A stretch of DNA of 64,000 bases from Isoetes taiwanensis. Taxonomy: Eukaryota > Streptophyta > Lycopodiopsida > Isoetales > Isoetaceae. Below, piece after piece: positions 19,799 to 30,834 of the stretch. The notes under the pieces were generated by a model that had not been told where the DNA came from, made no database searches, and saw only the letters and a list, made by a program, of their open reading frames with translations. Positions within the stretch are counted from its first letter, which is position 1; each line of letters starts with the position of its first letter. Location: contig JAJEKV010000002.1 of the NCBI GenBank assembly GCA_021234155.1, forward strand, positions 31,009,234-31,073,233, read 5' to 3'. The position numbers were made by a program, and so were the translations under genes.

Positions 19799-21014
19799 GT
19801 GAATTTTGAATTAACGGACCGCTTGAGGGCTTCAATATATATACTTTGTAGAATGAATATGACAATATCGCATCGTACAGTCTGTAGTGATCACCCGGAC
19901 GAAGTGCACAGCGGCACGATACACCTCGAAGCAATGGCGGAAAGCACCAGCCTTAGTCAGCTAAAGAGAGAAGATGCGGCAAAAGCACCAAAAGAAGTCA
20001 CAGGACCTCGTAGATTTTCTAGCACGATAAACAAGCAAACTGGAGACTAGGATACCCAAAGATGGATGCACTCAACACGCCGCGTAATCGGCCAACCGAA
20101 TAAAAGTGGCCATCGCCAAAGATGGACGCGAGGATAGAGGGAGTGGAAAAGACAAACGAGGAAATGCAAAGAGAATGGACGAAATTTGGGAGGAGAAAGA
20201 CAAAATTCTGAATAGGTTGGTTGAATTAGAAAAAGGAAATGTTCAATTGAATGCATGGGAATCATTTGATAAAATAAAACCGCACATCATAGAGTATGAG
20301 GAACAGAATAGAATTAGGCATGACGTTAGGCTGATAGGGGTAGCAGAGAAACCTAACGAGGATACGTACCGAGTGACTGCAGAGGTGATAGAGGTGGTCT
20401 TCAAAGAGCACCGGAGCATCATTGTCAAAGCCGTACGATCGGGCCAATGGAGGGGGAGGGCGAGGCACATAAACTTGACGCTCAGGGATCGGTCAGCCAA
20501 GGAAAGAATGTTGCGCACGGGATCCAGGCTGAGGAACGGGATCAAGGTACAGGAAGCCCTAACAGTCATGCAACGACAGGGGCTACACAGGGAGCTGGCC
20601 AAGGCCAGAGAACTGAATCAGGCAGGGATACAGGCAGGGGTCAAGAATGGCAAGGTGTTTCTGCACAAAAGAGTACGAGAATTGACAGGAACGGGGCAGG
20701 AGCAAAGTTCGGGAGTACTGGAAACAGGGAGATCGGCGGATGCGGAGAAGGAGAATATAAACCCACTGGGGGTCCTAGCACAGGGGCACGAGAACATGGC
20801 AATGGGGAGGGCAATAGCAGCATCAGCCCCCGACACGAACCAGTACAGAAGGGAAGAAAGAGGGGGAAAAGAGGACGGCATAGACCGAATAGCACAAGCC
20901 GGGAACATGGATCCAACCCCGACCATGAAGACAAGGGGGAGACCGAGAAGAATGGGAAACGGAGCAGAACACACGGAGACCCCGAGAGATCAACCTCGAG
21001 GAAAGAAACGCTAA
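19799..21014 (+). pseudogene. L1-like LINE ORF1 (coiled coil plus RRM type), frameshifted
   Basis: ORF1 proteins of L1 elements bind the element RNA as trimers. The long frame (20106-21014, 302 codons) contains a coiled-coil-like stretch (EKDKILNRLVELEKGNVQL), the join KIKPHIIEYEEQNRIRHDVR, an RRM-like unit (LIGVAEKPNEDTYRVT, RARHINLTLRDRSAKERML) and a C-terminal part (IKVQEALTVMQRQGLHREL, NGKVFLHKRV). This is the order of the Transposase_22 type ORF1. An earlier frame (19799-20050) with MAESTSLSQLKREDAAK and an intermediate frame reading EGVEKTNEEMQREWTKFG look like the N-terminus displaced by frameshifts. The tail after the RRM is low-complexity and polar. ORF2 overlaps its stop. Confidence 0.75.
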
Positions 21015-21211
21015 AGATATGGTATTGGAACTGTACTGGGTACCCTTGGGATGGCGGGGAGAGGCTGGAAGGAGCACATAGTTGTGATATAATATGTCTG
21101 GTGGAGATACCGACCCATTGCTATTCCGATTTAAAATGGATGGGAAATGACCCATTATGCAATATAAGATGCGGCCAACCCATAAAGAGTGGATTCCAGA
21201 AAAAGGAATAA
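21011..21211 (+). pseudogene. LINE ORF2 N-terminal endonuclease fragment
   Basis: Starting four bases before the ORF1 stop, in another frame, the sequence reads LKIWYWNCTGYPWDGGERLE and CDIICLVEIPTHC, the opening strands of a LINE AP-type endonuclease (the W-N-C-x-G start and the L-V-E metal-binding motif). The match fades after about 40-50 residues, and no later endonuclease, reverse-transcriptase or tail motif follows. The element is therefore cut off here, by deletion or by another insertion near 21150-21210. The overlapping ORF1/ORF2 arrangement is typical of L1-like elements. Confidence 0.65.
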
Positions 21212-21474
21212 GAATATGGAAGGAGGATGAAAATGGTGAGCCAACGTTACCAACAGGGGTGCCTAAAAATATCCCTCCAGGGAAGACATTGAAAGATCTC
21301 CCTGGCCTGGCAGACATCATTAGCAAGTACATAGCATTATGGAATTCCTTCTGCAAAAATCAAGAAGATAGTGTGTTTACATGACAGTAGAAAGCAACTA
21401 TGGATTACTCGAACGAGATTCTTTTATGTTTGGAAGATGTATCTCCAGGACGACCTCAAAATGATAACTTTTAG

Positions 21475-21968
21475 TTGCGTACAAGGCAAGAACCTCTACA
21501 AGCTGCCTTTACTCCAGAGGTCAATGAAGTCGCTGTGCTTGTAAGACCTTTACCTACGTATTGTGGGCCAGCAGATGGGCGTCCAGTGTTACCTATGGAT
21601 GAGTTCGATCCTCATGCACATGTTACGAAAGGTATGTTCGTTTTAGTCCGACCTAGAGACGATGAAACTCCAACGTGGTGGGCTTTACAGAAGAAGATGC
21701 CATCCTAGATCCAGAGTCTACCAATTATGGTCACATTTATGTATCATGGTGGATCTCTGTTGGTCGTGACTATACAGGTTGCTTAACTAAACGTTGGCGA
21801 CCCAATCCATCAGATCCATCAAGGTATGAGAAGTTAGATGCCATACATTATGCATGGGATGCAAATGGCAAAAGATTGAAGACTGTTCAGATTCCAAAAT
21901 ACATTGTTGACATGTGGGGGGACATAGCATTAGCTAAAAGCTCTCAATCTCAGTCATGTTCTCGATAA
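21475..21968 (+). pseudogene. Unrecognised protein tail split by one frameshift, probably transposon-derived
   Basis: Two frames read as one protein. The first (21475-21708) contains NEVAVLVRPLPTYCGPADGR and TKGMFVLVRPRDDETPTWW. The second (21675-21968) continues DAILDPESTNYGHIYVSWW, then LDAIHYAWDANGKRLKTVQI and ends polar. The pattern of a G-x-F-V-x-V-R-P strand, W pairs and a final I-P-K-Y looks like the beta-rich C-terminal tail attached to some plant transposases. That is only a resemblance. An unrelated open frame at 21157-21384 (WIPEKGIRIWKEDENGEP) precedes it and may belong to the same gene. Confidence 0.4.
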
Positions 21969-22468
21969 TCATGTATGTAATTTCTCTTGCTATCATAATG
22001 GTAATGCATCAAATAGCTATATTTAGTTGCCATTTTTTATGTAATACTTCAACATTTTGCTATAATACTTAAGCATTTTGGACAATTAATACTCAGGTTC
22101 GATACATCAGATAATATTCATTATGCTTATACATCCTTACATCTTTTATAGTAGAATACATCATTACATCTGATGCACACATTATTGATGGCATACATCT
22201 AATTTAGATGCACATATTATTGATGGCATACAGTCAATGATTCGCTCATCAACCCCTGCTAACGTGATCGCATTCAGCTCGTAGGTATGGCGCTCAGGAA
22301 GCCAAACAAGATGGATCACAACACGAGTAAGGTCGGGGCAATGGCACTCACGACCATTAGCTTTGGATTGCAGGTAAGGATCGAGGTGAATACCTCTATG
22401 TATGCATCCAACAAGATCATTGTAGCTCATGGAGCAAGTAATGGTCTCGAACTGATCTAGACAAAGCA
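21969..22468. other. Intergenic sequence between two repeats
   Basis: Short repeats of TATTGATGGCATAC (about 22172 and 22209) are visible. A minus-strand frame (22478-22182) is open for 98 codons without recognisable motifs. Confidence 0.4.
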
Positions 22469-24023
22469 GATAAGCCATGGAAGATAATGACTTCTACCAC
22501 CGAATGGAGCTGCTTTTATAGTCGTTGTAGCATTATTGGTATAATACTTCAGCATTATTGGTATTATACTTCAACATTATTGGTATTATACTTCAACATT
22601 ATTGGATTCGTAGCTATAAATTGTTTCTCACCCACGAATTTATCCCTGCAGCTCTTTCTCACCTTGTGTGCTCCTTGCTCCTTGATCTTGTTCCTTGCTT
22701 CTTGCTTCTTGTTCCTTGCTCCTTGCTCTGTGTTCCTTGCTCCGTCGGTGATTTTTGCTTGCTTTTGCAAATGATTGGACCCAATCCTCCCAGGCTACTC
22801 CGAAACCCTCGCAAGCATGCCCTGGGCATTACGTGGCGGCCTGATCAAGATGAGTTATTTGACCATTTCTTGGAGTGGAGGTTGCGCCACAGTCACATCA
22901 AGTAGCTTGCAATAGAGGTGATCAACTTCATTCTGGCGTGATTTGATTGTGGTCATGAGCCACTGATGGAAATTAATCCATCTGAATGTTATAGAAGACT
23001 TGCAATGAGGGGAATTCTTGAACCCCCTCCTCATCTGGACGAGATGCTACAGCAGTTGAGGCCTCTTCTTCGTGCTGGTTATTTAGCACACTCTCTAAAT
23101 CAATACATATCAGAGTTCATTCATGAAATTTGTAAGGGACAGATGTATGGCCTTATTAGGACGTACTACCACGAGTACAATAACTTTCTGGAGTTGGATC
23201 CGCTCTTCTTCCGTGATAAGCCATGGAAGATGAATGACTTCTACCACCGAATGGAGCTGCTTTTATAGTCGTTGTAGCATTATTGGTATAATACTTCAGC
23301 ATTATTGGTATTATACTTCAACATTATTGGTATTATACTTCAACATTATTGGTATTTATACTTCAACATTATTGGTATTATACTTCAACATTATTGGATT
23401 CGTAGCTATAAATTGTTTCACCTTGCTTTCACTTCTCACCCACGAATTTATCCCTGTAGCTCTTTCTCACCTTGTGTGCTCCTTGCTCCTTGACCTTGTT
23501 CCTTGCTTCTTGCTCCTTGTTCCTTGCTCCTTGCTCCGTGTTCCTTGCTCCGTCGGTGATCCTTGCTTGCTTTTGCAAATGATTGGACCCAATCCTCCCT
23601 GGGCTACTCCAGAAGCCCTGCAAGCATGCCCCAGGCATTGTGTGCGGCCTGATCAAGATGAGTTATTTGACCATTTCTTGGAGTGGAGGCTGCGCCACAG
23701 TCCCATCAAGGAGCTTGCAATAGAGTTGATCAACTTCATTCTGGCGTGATTTGATTGTGGTCATGAGCCACTGATGGAAATTAATCCATCTGAATGTTAT
23801 AGGAGACTTGCAATGAGGGGAATTCTTGAACCCCCTCCTCATCTGGACGAGATGCTACAACAGTTGAGGCCTCTTCTTCGTGCTGGTTATTTAGCACACT
23901 CTATAAATCAATACATATCAGAGTTCATTCATGAAATTTGTAAGGGACAGATGTATGGCCTTATTAGGACGTACTACCACGAGTACAACAACTTTCTGGA
24001 GTTGGATCCGCTCTTCTTCCGTG
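22469..24023 (+). repeat. Tandem duplication of a ~0.75-0.8 kb unit carrying an unknown open frame
   Basis: Unit 1 (22469-23214) and unit 2 (23215-about 24023) share nearly all their sequence. Each has the start AAGCCATGGAAGAT, a minisatellite of ATTATTGGTATTATACTTCAAC (about three copies in unit 1, about five in unit 2), a TTCCTTGCTCC-rich stretch and the same two coding segments. Unit 2 is longer mainly because it has more minisatellite copies plus a short extra phrase near 23420. High identity suggests a recent event. Confidence 0.85.
22771..23268 (+). pseudogene. Unknown open frame, copy 1 of the tandem duplication
   Basis: The copy reads MIGPNPP..., then WRPDQDELFDHFLEWRLRHS, a stop at about 22903, and after a second stop the segment EINPSECYRRLAMRGILEPP, HLDEMLQQLRPLLRAGYLAH, QYISEFIHEICKGQMYGLIR. 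Because both copies keep the same protein text over about 84 residues, the second segment (from 22966) may be real coding sequence. The W-x-P-D-Q-D-E-L helix loosely recalls Myb/SANT-like domains of plant transposon proteins, but I cannot assign it. Confidence 0.35.
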
Positions 24024-24028
24024 AGTAG
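23579..24028 (+). pseudogene. Unknown open frame, copy 2 of the tandem duplication
   Basis: The frame is the counterpart of the first copy. Here the leading segment is longer (RLRHSPIKELAIELINFILA) before its stop at 23747-23749, and the second segment (23774-24028) ends at a stop right after LELDPLFFRE. Differences from copy 1 are few and include conservative changes (SLNQ to SINQ). After the stop the sequence runs into a G-rich simple repeat. Confidence 0.35.
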
Positions 24029-24133
24029 GGAATTACTTTTTGCAATGACTAGGTACCCCATATGGTGGGAAGAATCAGACTGGGATATGTGTGAGCTCTG
24101 GGTTCCTAACCCAGCTGCGTGGGTTATACCTCG

Positions 24134-24175
24134 CAGGGGAAGGGAAAGGGGAAGGGGAAGGGGAAGGGGAAGGGG
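24134..24175. repeat. GGGGAA simple repeat
   Basis: About six or seven near-perfect GGGGAA units follow the second copy of the duplication. Confidence 0.9.
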
Positions 24176-24323
24176 TTAGGAACCTAGGGGAAGGTTACTA
24201 GGGACATACTGCCGTGGTCTCTAGTAACCTTTGCTATCTATCATACATAGTTCATACTTCGGTCTCTATTGGAAGTTGGTATATGATACCGTGTTAATAT
24301 GTTCTCTAAATATTCATGTATGT

Positions 24324-24466
24324 ATGATACATGGGTACTGCACGTGTATACAACCCCTGCATAAGGTCTATGATACAGGGTACTGTACACGTGTATACAA
24401 CCCCTGCATAAGGTCTATGATACAGGGTACTGTACACGTGTATACAACCCCTGCATAAGGTCTATA
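24324..24466. repeat. Three tandem 45-47-bp units
   Basis: The unit contains GGGTACTG, CACGTGTATACAACCCCTGC and ATAAGGTCTATGATACA. The copies start near 24333, 24378 and 24425. Confidence 0.85.
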
Positions 24467-26700
24467 ATAAAAAAATTCCAGTTTACTAAAAATTTTCCCA
24501 TTATAATGAAATTGTGCTTTGGTGGCCTGCATGGAACCGGAGTTCGCACTGCATGCTTATGGTTATCTCATGGTCTTTCACAGTTATTTCATGGTTGTCT
24601 CATTATTATCTCATAATCTGGTTATGACATCATGTAGAGGTTATTTCGATGCATTGGTAATGCTCTCTGTAGTGTATTCTCTGCAATCCTTATCTCATGC
24701 TAGCATAATTTTGGTATGGAATACTGACAACATATAGGTTTTGCATAGTGGGACTCTCGTTGTAAGTTGTTTATATGAGAATGGACCTCATGGTTGTATT
24801 ACTATAGGCATGATGGTTGTGTACGATATCTTGGGCATTTATTAGCACCCTTAAACCCCGGCTTAGTCTTTGTAACTAACCCCATCTATTCCTAATGTAA
24901 GTAGATAGATATGAGACTTGAAGGATCGTTGTGTAGTTTAGAGTCTCAACTGAGTTAGAAGCTTGTAAGATCTTTGTGAGCCTTTAGCAAGTCCTTGTTA
25001 ATGTTTTATAAACTTAACCTGTGGATTCTTAGAGCATAAAGCATTGCCATTGTATATAGCATCATGTGTTATCTTTGAGGGTTGAGCTCATACGTGTTAT
25101 TGGATATGGTTGGGATACAAGATTCATTTCTTTACCTTGAGCTTTGGCTTAAGAATGCTTTTGCATTGCATTGGTCAACTCATTACCAATTTGTTTGTGT
25201 TCATGCCAGTCGTGATGGGATCTCGAGTTACCTGGAACGCTAACTTGGCAGGCCCAACACACAAACATGGGCATATCATACGTCCATTAAAAAAAAATCG
25301 AAGAGCACTTTCCAATGCAATAAATCTCACCAGAAATGGAGTCTGGGATCAAAAGTTATAGTAGAAAATGCATTACAACAAAAAAGTGTACTACATGCGC
25401 TCTTCAAGTGCCCTTCCAATGCCCTTTATGCTTCATTGAAAAATTAACATCAAGATGCTATTAACATGATACTGTATAGTAGGATGATCCTTTGAAATCG
25501 CAAACATGATAAAAGGACAGTTGAATTTACTGGGCAAACAGTTCATCTTAGCTCGAATTGTATTCTTACATGTTCGACTTGTAAAAAAGATCGTAAGTTT
25601 GTGCCTTTTCGATGCTAGCAGGTAAAGCCCACGTTTGAAAAGAAAACTCACTTGCTTCAAAGTATAGAAAAATACAAGTACGTCTTACTGGAAACAAGGA
25701 AGAAAAGAAGAAAGGAGAAAAACAGGTCGAAGATGAATGTTCTACATGAAAGATTGTAGTTTTGTTCCAGCTCCCAGTTATTTGCATTCCGTTCTCAAAT
25801 CTACTAGAATGAAGGCGGTATCTATTTTGGAAGCCACGATTGAAGGCTTGAGTCTAAGAATGGCCTTCACAAGAACCCAAAAAAATTGCGATTCGAGAAG
25901 GCAAATTTTAGAGGAATTAGTAATTTCTCTAACTGTAAATTCAAAAATATAAAATCTAAAGGTCAGGATTATGCCATATCATTGAGATGATATGGCAGGC
26001 ATGTGGACAAGCTAGAATTCTAGAGATTGTTGTAGGGGAGGTTAGGCAAGTCTGCTAAAGAGGAAATAAAAGTAAAAAAGCAATGTTGTGGCCATGGTAA
26101 TGGAAAATAATGTAAGAAGGGAGATGATGGATCTTAGCGAAATTTTGAGGGCAATGAATATGAAAGAATGGTGATATGAATATTTGATCAAAATGGCAAA
26201 GGTATGGAGCTTTAGAACAAGAGATATAGGTAGGGTGTCAAAGTGGTAAACATGAATGGCCAAAGGGGATCTGCATAGAAAAATAAGGTATAGGCAAAAG
26301 ATTCCAAAGGTGGACTTATAGAAAAGTAGTCATAATAGGGATAAAAATGAAGTATAGGTGTAGAGATGAAAAATGTGGCTAGGAACTTGAGGTATAATAC
26401 CATGGAGTCTTCCAAACTTCAATATCTTGTCTTCCAAACTTCAAATAGGCATCTTCCAAAGTTTTCTTTTTCTTAAATTTGGCTTCAATATCAATGTCCC
26501 CTATCAAGGTCTTCAATCTGCAAAATCTAAGACCTCAAATAGAAACAAAGGCCATATTTTGCCCAATGGAGGCAACTTGGTCCCCTCAGCCATAAACATG
26601 CTAATCTAGTGCCAAGAAGAATGTCTTGCCTTGGACTACATTTTTGAATTCTATGGGACCCAAATTACACGGGTGCAGCAAGCCCGTTGCTACCCGGATT
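24467..26700. other. Intergenic sequence without recognisable genes
   Basis: Only short, featureless open frames are present. TCTTCCAAACTTCAA recurs three times near 26408-26455. I see no domain or larger repeat. Confidence 0.45.
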
Positions 26701-26749
26701 AAGAAACCCCCCCTTACGAGGAAAAAATCGTCGCAGCAACAAGCCTACT

Positions 26750-29131
26750 GGCAGCTGTACAAATATACATATACATATGAATTCCCGGCACTTCAGGTAG
26801 GCGCTCGGGGGCAGAGGTGAGTCCGCAGATCCAAAACCTCCTGGAGGTAGGAGCCAAGGGTTCGAACTGATGGCGTACTGAGTAGCTCGTGCAGGGGTAG
26901 ATCAGGTCGCACCAAGATAACGTAGCGAGCCTGAATCTAACTATAGGCTGGACAGCTCTGGAAGGCATGGCTTTCATCCTCAACAACCCCCAGCGGGCAA
27001 GACTAACAAAGCCTGTCCTGGCGCGGCTCTCCAACCCACCGACCCGTCTCAAGCCGAAGATGGTGGGCCCATGTTCGAATGGACGCGATGATCCTGCGCT
27101 TCTTCATGGGCAACTGAGAACGCAGGTAGAGCTGTGGGCCTCGAACCAGGGTGGGGTTTATGTGTTGTTTGTAGTGTGCCATCTTTACCTGTTCCAGAGC
27201 ATGGTGGTCCCAGAGCTTCCCCAGGAAACAAGAGTCCAAGTACCCCCTCAGCCTATCCCTCGGCGTCACGTGGTGCACCGGACGTACCCTATGTCGTCTA
27301 TCGTTCAATAGCGCCCGATGACCAGGGGCTCTTTGTCCTTCCAACAAGCCCCCGAAGTTCGCGGGGCTCATCATCACAGGCGTAAGCCAAGTGCGGAGTG
27401 TGTGTAAGCCCATCTTTGCCACCTTACGGAAATAAACAATGTGCCTATCGAGGGCCGCATGCTGCAGGGGCATGAATCCTGTCTCCTGCAACAAGATCTG
27501 ATATGGAACTGAAGTGCCCGCGTCAAAAATGCCTTCTGGACCTGCTCTAAGTCATTCCAAGTTGCCAAAGACAACACTGGGCCCCACACCTCGACCCCAT
27601 ACAGAAGAACTGGCTCCACCAGTGCCCGGAACAAATGTGACTGGTGGCCCCAGTCATACAACTCTGCCCTGTTACTATTGTTTTGCATTGTGTACAGCGC
27701 CTTCCAACCTGCGGTCTCCCATTAGCCAGGCCCTGCAGCCCTTCTTCGACATCTTCTTCTGTGATCACCAGTGGTGGTCCATGTTGCGGGGGCATATCTA
27801 TCCGTGTTCCCCGGGGATCATAAAGCTGTTGCAGGTAATGCTCCCATTGCACCGTCATGATGTTCCCCGTAGGCTGTGCTGGCCTGCAGAGTACCCTGCG
27901 CCAGAAAGTTCTCGGGTGGGCGTCTAGTAGGCCGAACATTTCTCCTTGGTGCCTTGCCAGGTACCTTGCCTTTGTTTCCTTGAGGAAGGCGCGGTAATGG
28001 CTGGTGGCCTGAGCTCGCGTGTCCTGATCCACGATGAGACGGAGTGCGCGTTTGCGTTCCTTACACTCAGCATCAAACCATCTATTACGGAAAGGTTGCG
28101 GCCTCTGATATCTGGCATGGGGGAGGTCTCCCAAAGCACATGTCTGCCCCTGTTCTGAGGAGCTCAACCAACTGGTCGTTTTGCTGCTCCAGCGTGTGGG
28201 CCCGCAGAACTGTCGGGAGGGCTTCTGCGAGCATGTCAGCGTAACCCTCCGCCTGCTCATAATCCAAGCGCAACCGAGGTCGGCAAGGTGCTGCTACTGA
28301 GGGGGCCGTAGCGGCTGGCCAGGCCAGCTTCACATAGAGTGGGAGGTGATCTGAGTCGGCCTCCTCATCCCCACTGTCCGTGCCGACGTGAAAATGGCTG
28401 ACAAGGTGTACATCATGTGCAGCCACTATGACATAATCCACGACACTAGTTCCGCCGCCGTGATTGTCCTGTCTGCAAGTGTACCCGTTTAGAGGGCCAT
28501 TGTGGTAGGCCATTGCATATGAGCAGGTCAAAGATACCGCACATCAGGAGCAATTGTGCGCGGGCCGTGACCCGACCGTCATCATCGAGTGTCGTGGGCA
28601 AGCCGCCTCTGCGGACGAATCGGCTAAGACGCATCATCCGCGCCCGGGGTCCAGCCGCATGGCCTGTTCCACCCTTGTCCGCGCATTGAAGTCTTCAAGA
28701 AGCATGACTCTGCCCATCCGCTTGTGCTGCTGTATGTCATCATATAGATCGACATACGGGTCCATCCTGTCCACCTCCGGATGGCTGTGATAGAAGGGAC
28801 TCTCTGCATAGGGAAAGTAGCAAGCAGCTAGGAAGAGAGGATCTCCGCCACCCACAAGTAGCGGTTATATGCAATGCGGTCTTAGGAGGGAAACCAAATG
28901 TGCCAAGGCTACCCGTGGTAGCGAGCAACCCCACCGCGTCCACGCCTCCCCTGCATAACCATTGAACACCGAAAAATGCTGGTACCTGGCAGATTGGGCG
29001 ACTGTGGCTTCGGTGTTCCCATGTTCCATGGGGAAGATGAGGTCCATGTCCACAGCCTTCGAATTGAGGCTATCGCCCTTTCCCCCACGGAAACCCCGAC
29101 AGTTCCTGCACCACCACCCCGGGAGGCACAA
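26750..29131 (-). mobile_element. Non-LTR retrotransposon (LINE), minus strand, reverse-transcriptase core deleted
   Basis: In the minus direction the order is: endonuclease N-part with DMDLIFPMEHGN and ARYQHFSVFNGYAGEAW (29131-28865); GGGDPLFLAACYFPY and the metal-site motif LLEDFNAR (28855-28634); after a frameshift TSVVDYVIVA and SDHLPLYVKL (28531-28085); a linker FRNRWFDAECKERKRALRL with VITEEDVEEGLQGLANGRP (28260-27700). It then jumps to the region after the polymerase, HLFRALVEPVLLYGVEVWGP and WNDLEQVQKAFLTRAL (27690-27500), and to QLYLRSQLPMKKRRIIASIR with HHLRLETGRWVG and the final CPLGVVEDESHAF zinc-knuckle-like end (27494-26960). No YADD-type catalytic motif is present, so several hundred residues are lost. 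Frameshifts abound. GC content is higher than in neighbouring DNA. Confidence 0.85.
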
Positions 29132-30221
29132 TTCCTATTGAGCGGCCGGAGATGCTTGTGTAGTGTGTGTCACGGATGGACCGGCAGCGGAGCAGACCGA
29201 AGTTCGGGGCGGACCGGACAAGCGAAGCGGAGGCGCCAGGGCAGCATTTGGTCGAGCGAGGAGCACCGAGTTGTAGGGGCGGTGCGCGAGGATCGAGAGT
29301 GGGAGGCGGCCGGGGTAGCATTTGGTCGAAAGTGCGGTGCGGCATTTGATCGGCGGCGGCGGCCCCCGACCCTAGCGAACTCCCACCAAGGCCTCTTGTT
29401 GCACCGGAGTAAGATCGGCTCACATCTGAGAGATGTGCCCTTGGTAACTTGCCATGTCGCGGTATGGCCTCTCGAACTTGCATCCGTGTAGCGAACACGA
29501 TGACTTTGGCCAGGCACAGGCCCCGCCTCCGAAGGGCTGGTCGCGTAACTGAAGCAGTCGTGGACCGAGGAAACGTCATGTGCCCAAGGATTCGTATTGT
29601 ATCTTCCTGGGAGATTCTCTCCAGCTCTTCCGCAGAACTGCCAAATCCTTCTCGAAGGCGCCGCTCGATCTTTGCACAGTTAACTTCCAAAGGCGACTGC
29701 GGCCTGCCTTCTTCGTATAGCCTCCTCAACTTCCAACTGGAGGTGGCTGTCTTGTAGCCGTGCCATGGTATTAGCCTCATCGACCTCGTCACGGGCCGAG
29801 GCGTGATTGCAAGTGTCTCGCGGCGTTGCCCGGTCCACCTGCCTCGCCAACATCCGTGGTATCCGCGAGCACGACATGCGAAAGCACGCGTGATCTTCTT
29901 TGTCTCTCAGAGTGCACCAAGCGGATGTTGTCGTCCACCCGGTGTGCTTGGGTCTCCAACTCAGTGATCTATTGCTTTGCTATCACCAACTGTCTGCGCA
30001 ACACGTGGGATGTTGCAGACTCCATCTCCGTCTCCAGGCCCGCAATGCGGGCACTATTGGCCTCAACCCCAGCTTGGATGGCGGCGCAAGGTTCTACCAA
30101 TGAGGGGGCCCGTGGGGGGGCAAGCAACCAACTTCCGCCCTCACGAGCCGGGCACGTGTGGGCCTTGGCCCTGCCTCCTCCTTCATGGAGGATGTCTCTC
30201 CCTTGCCCATTGCGTCTGCAC
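29132..30221 (-). other. GC-rich 5' region attached to the minus-strand LINE
   Basis: Long overlapping frames on both strands reflect high GC rather than clear coding. The minus frame 29792-29070 contains NCAKIERRLREGFGSSAEEL and RISQEDTIRILGHM, which could be a decayed ORF1 or 5' sequence of the LINE, since it joins the endonuclease without a visible border. I do not recognise a domain. Confidence 0.35.
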
Positions 30222-30266
30222 GGTAGGCTAAATGGCAACATCAGGGTTCAAATCCCTTGGGCTATC
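30222..30266 (+). other. tRNA-like fragment
   Basis: AGGCTAAATGG resembles a tRNA A box and GGGTTCAAATCCC a B box. They are only about a dozen bases apart, so this is at best a deleted tRNA-derived (SINE) relic. Confidence 0.2.
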
Positions 30267-30299
30267 TAATGTACACTGACATGAGGGTTGACGATACCA

Positions 30300-30789
30300 C
30301 TGACTTTGTTATGATGCTAGGGCTGCCCTAAATTCTGATGCTAGATCTAACTCTAACCCTGACACAAAATCGCCTCAATTTTTAACTTTATTGACATTAA
30401 TTCTGACTCTAATTCTAAGTCAAAAATTGACTCAAATTCTGACTCTAATTCGAATGCAAATTCTAACTCAAATTATGATTCTAATTTTGAGTCTAATTCT
30501 GACTCAAATACTGATTCTAATTCTGAGTCTAATTCCAACTCAAATTCTGATTCTAATTTTGTCTCTAATTTTGAGTCTAATTCTGACTCAAATACTGATT
30601 CTAATGTTGACGCAAATTCTGATTCTAAATTCTGACGCTAATTCTGACATTTAAACGAAGAGCGTAGATCAGATGTAGCATCAGCAGTAATGTCAGTTTA
30701 AGGGTCTTCTCCCTTATTTTTTTTAGTTTAAGTTTATAACTAAGGTCTGACTCTAAAACTGACTCTAATACCCCATTCCTCTTGTAGTG
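30300..30789. mobile_element. Right end of a second CACTA element of the same family
   Basis: About 260 bp of TCTGACTCTAAT/TCTGACTCAAAT repeats (30390-30650) are followed by GATGTAGCATCAGCAGTAATG and a terminus matching the first element: ACTGACTCTAATACCCC, TTCCTCTTGTAGTG. On the minus strand it starts CACTACAAGAGGAATGGGG. No transposase of this copy and no left end is visible, so it is a deleted or fragmentary element. Confidence 0.8.
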
Positions 30790-30834
30790 TGACAATTACA
30801 TAAGTAAGTTTGCTCTAGTCCTATACTGACACTA

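Noticed and set aside
24134-24466. CRISPR-like array
   Set aside because: The units are contiguous tandem repeats without spacers, in plant DNA.
29070-29792. 240-codon minus frame as a host gene
   Set aside because: It is GC-rich sequence continuous with the LINE endonuclease, with equally long frames on the other strand and no domain.
30391-30654. Leu/Ile/Thr-rich 87-codon frame
   Set aside because: It is the TCTGACTCTAAT subterminal repeat of the CACTA element in translation.
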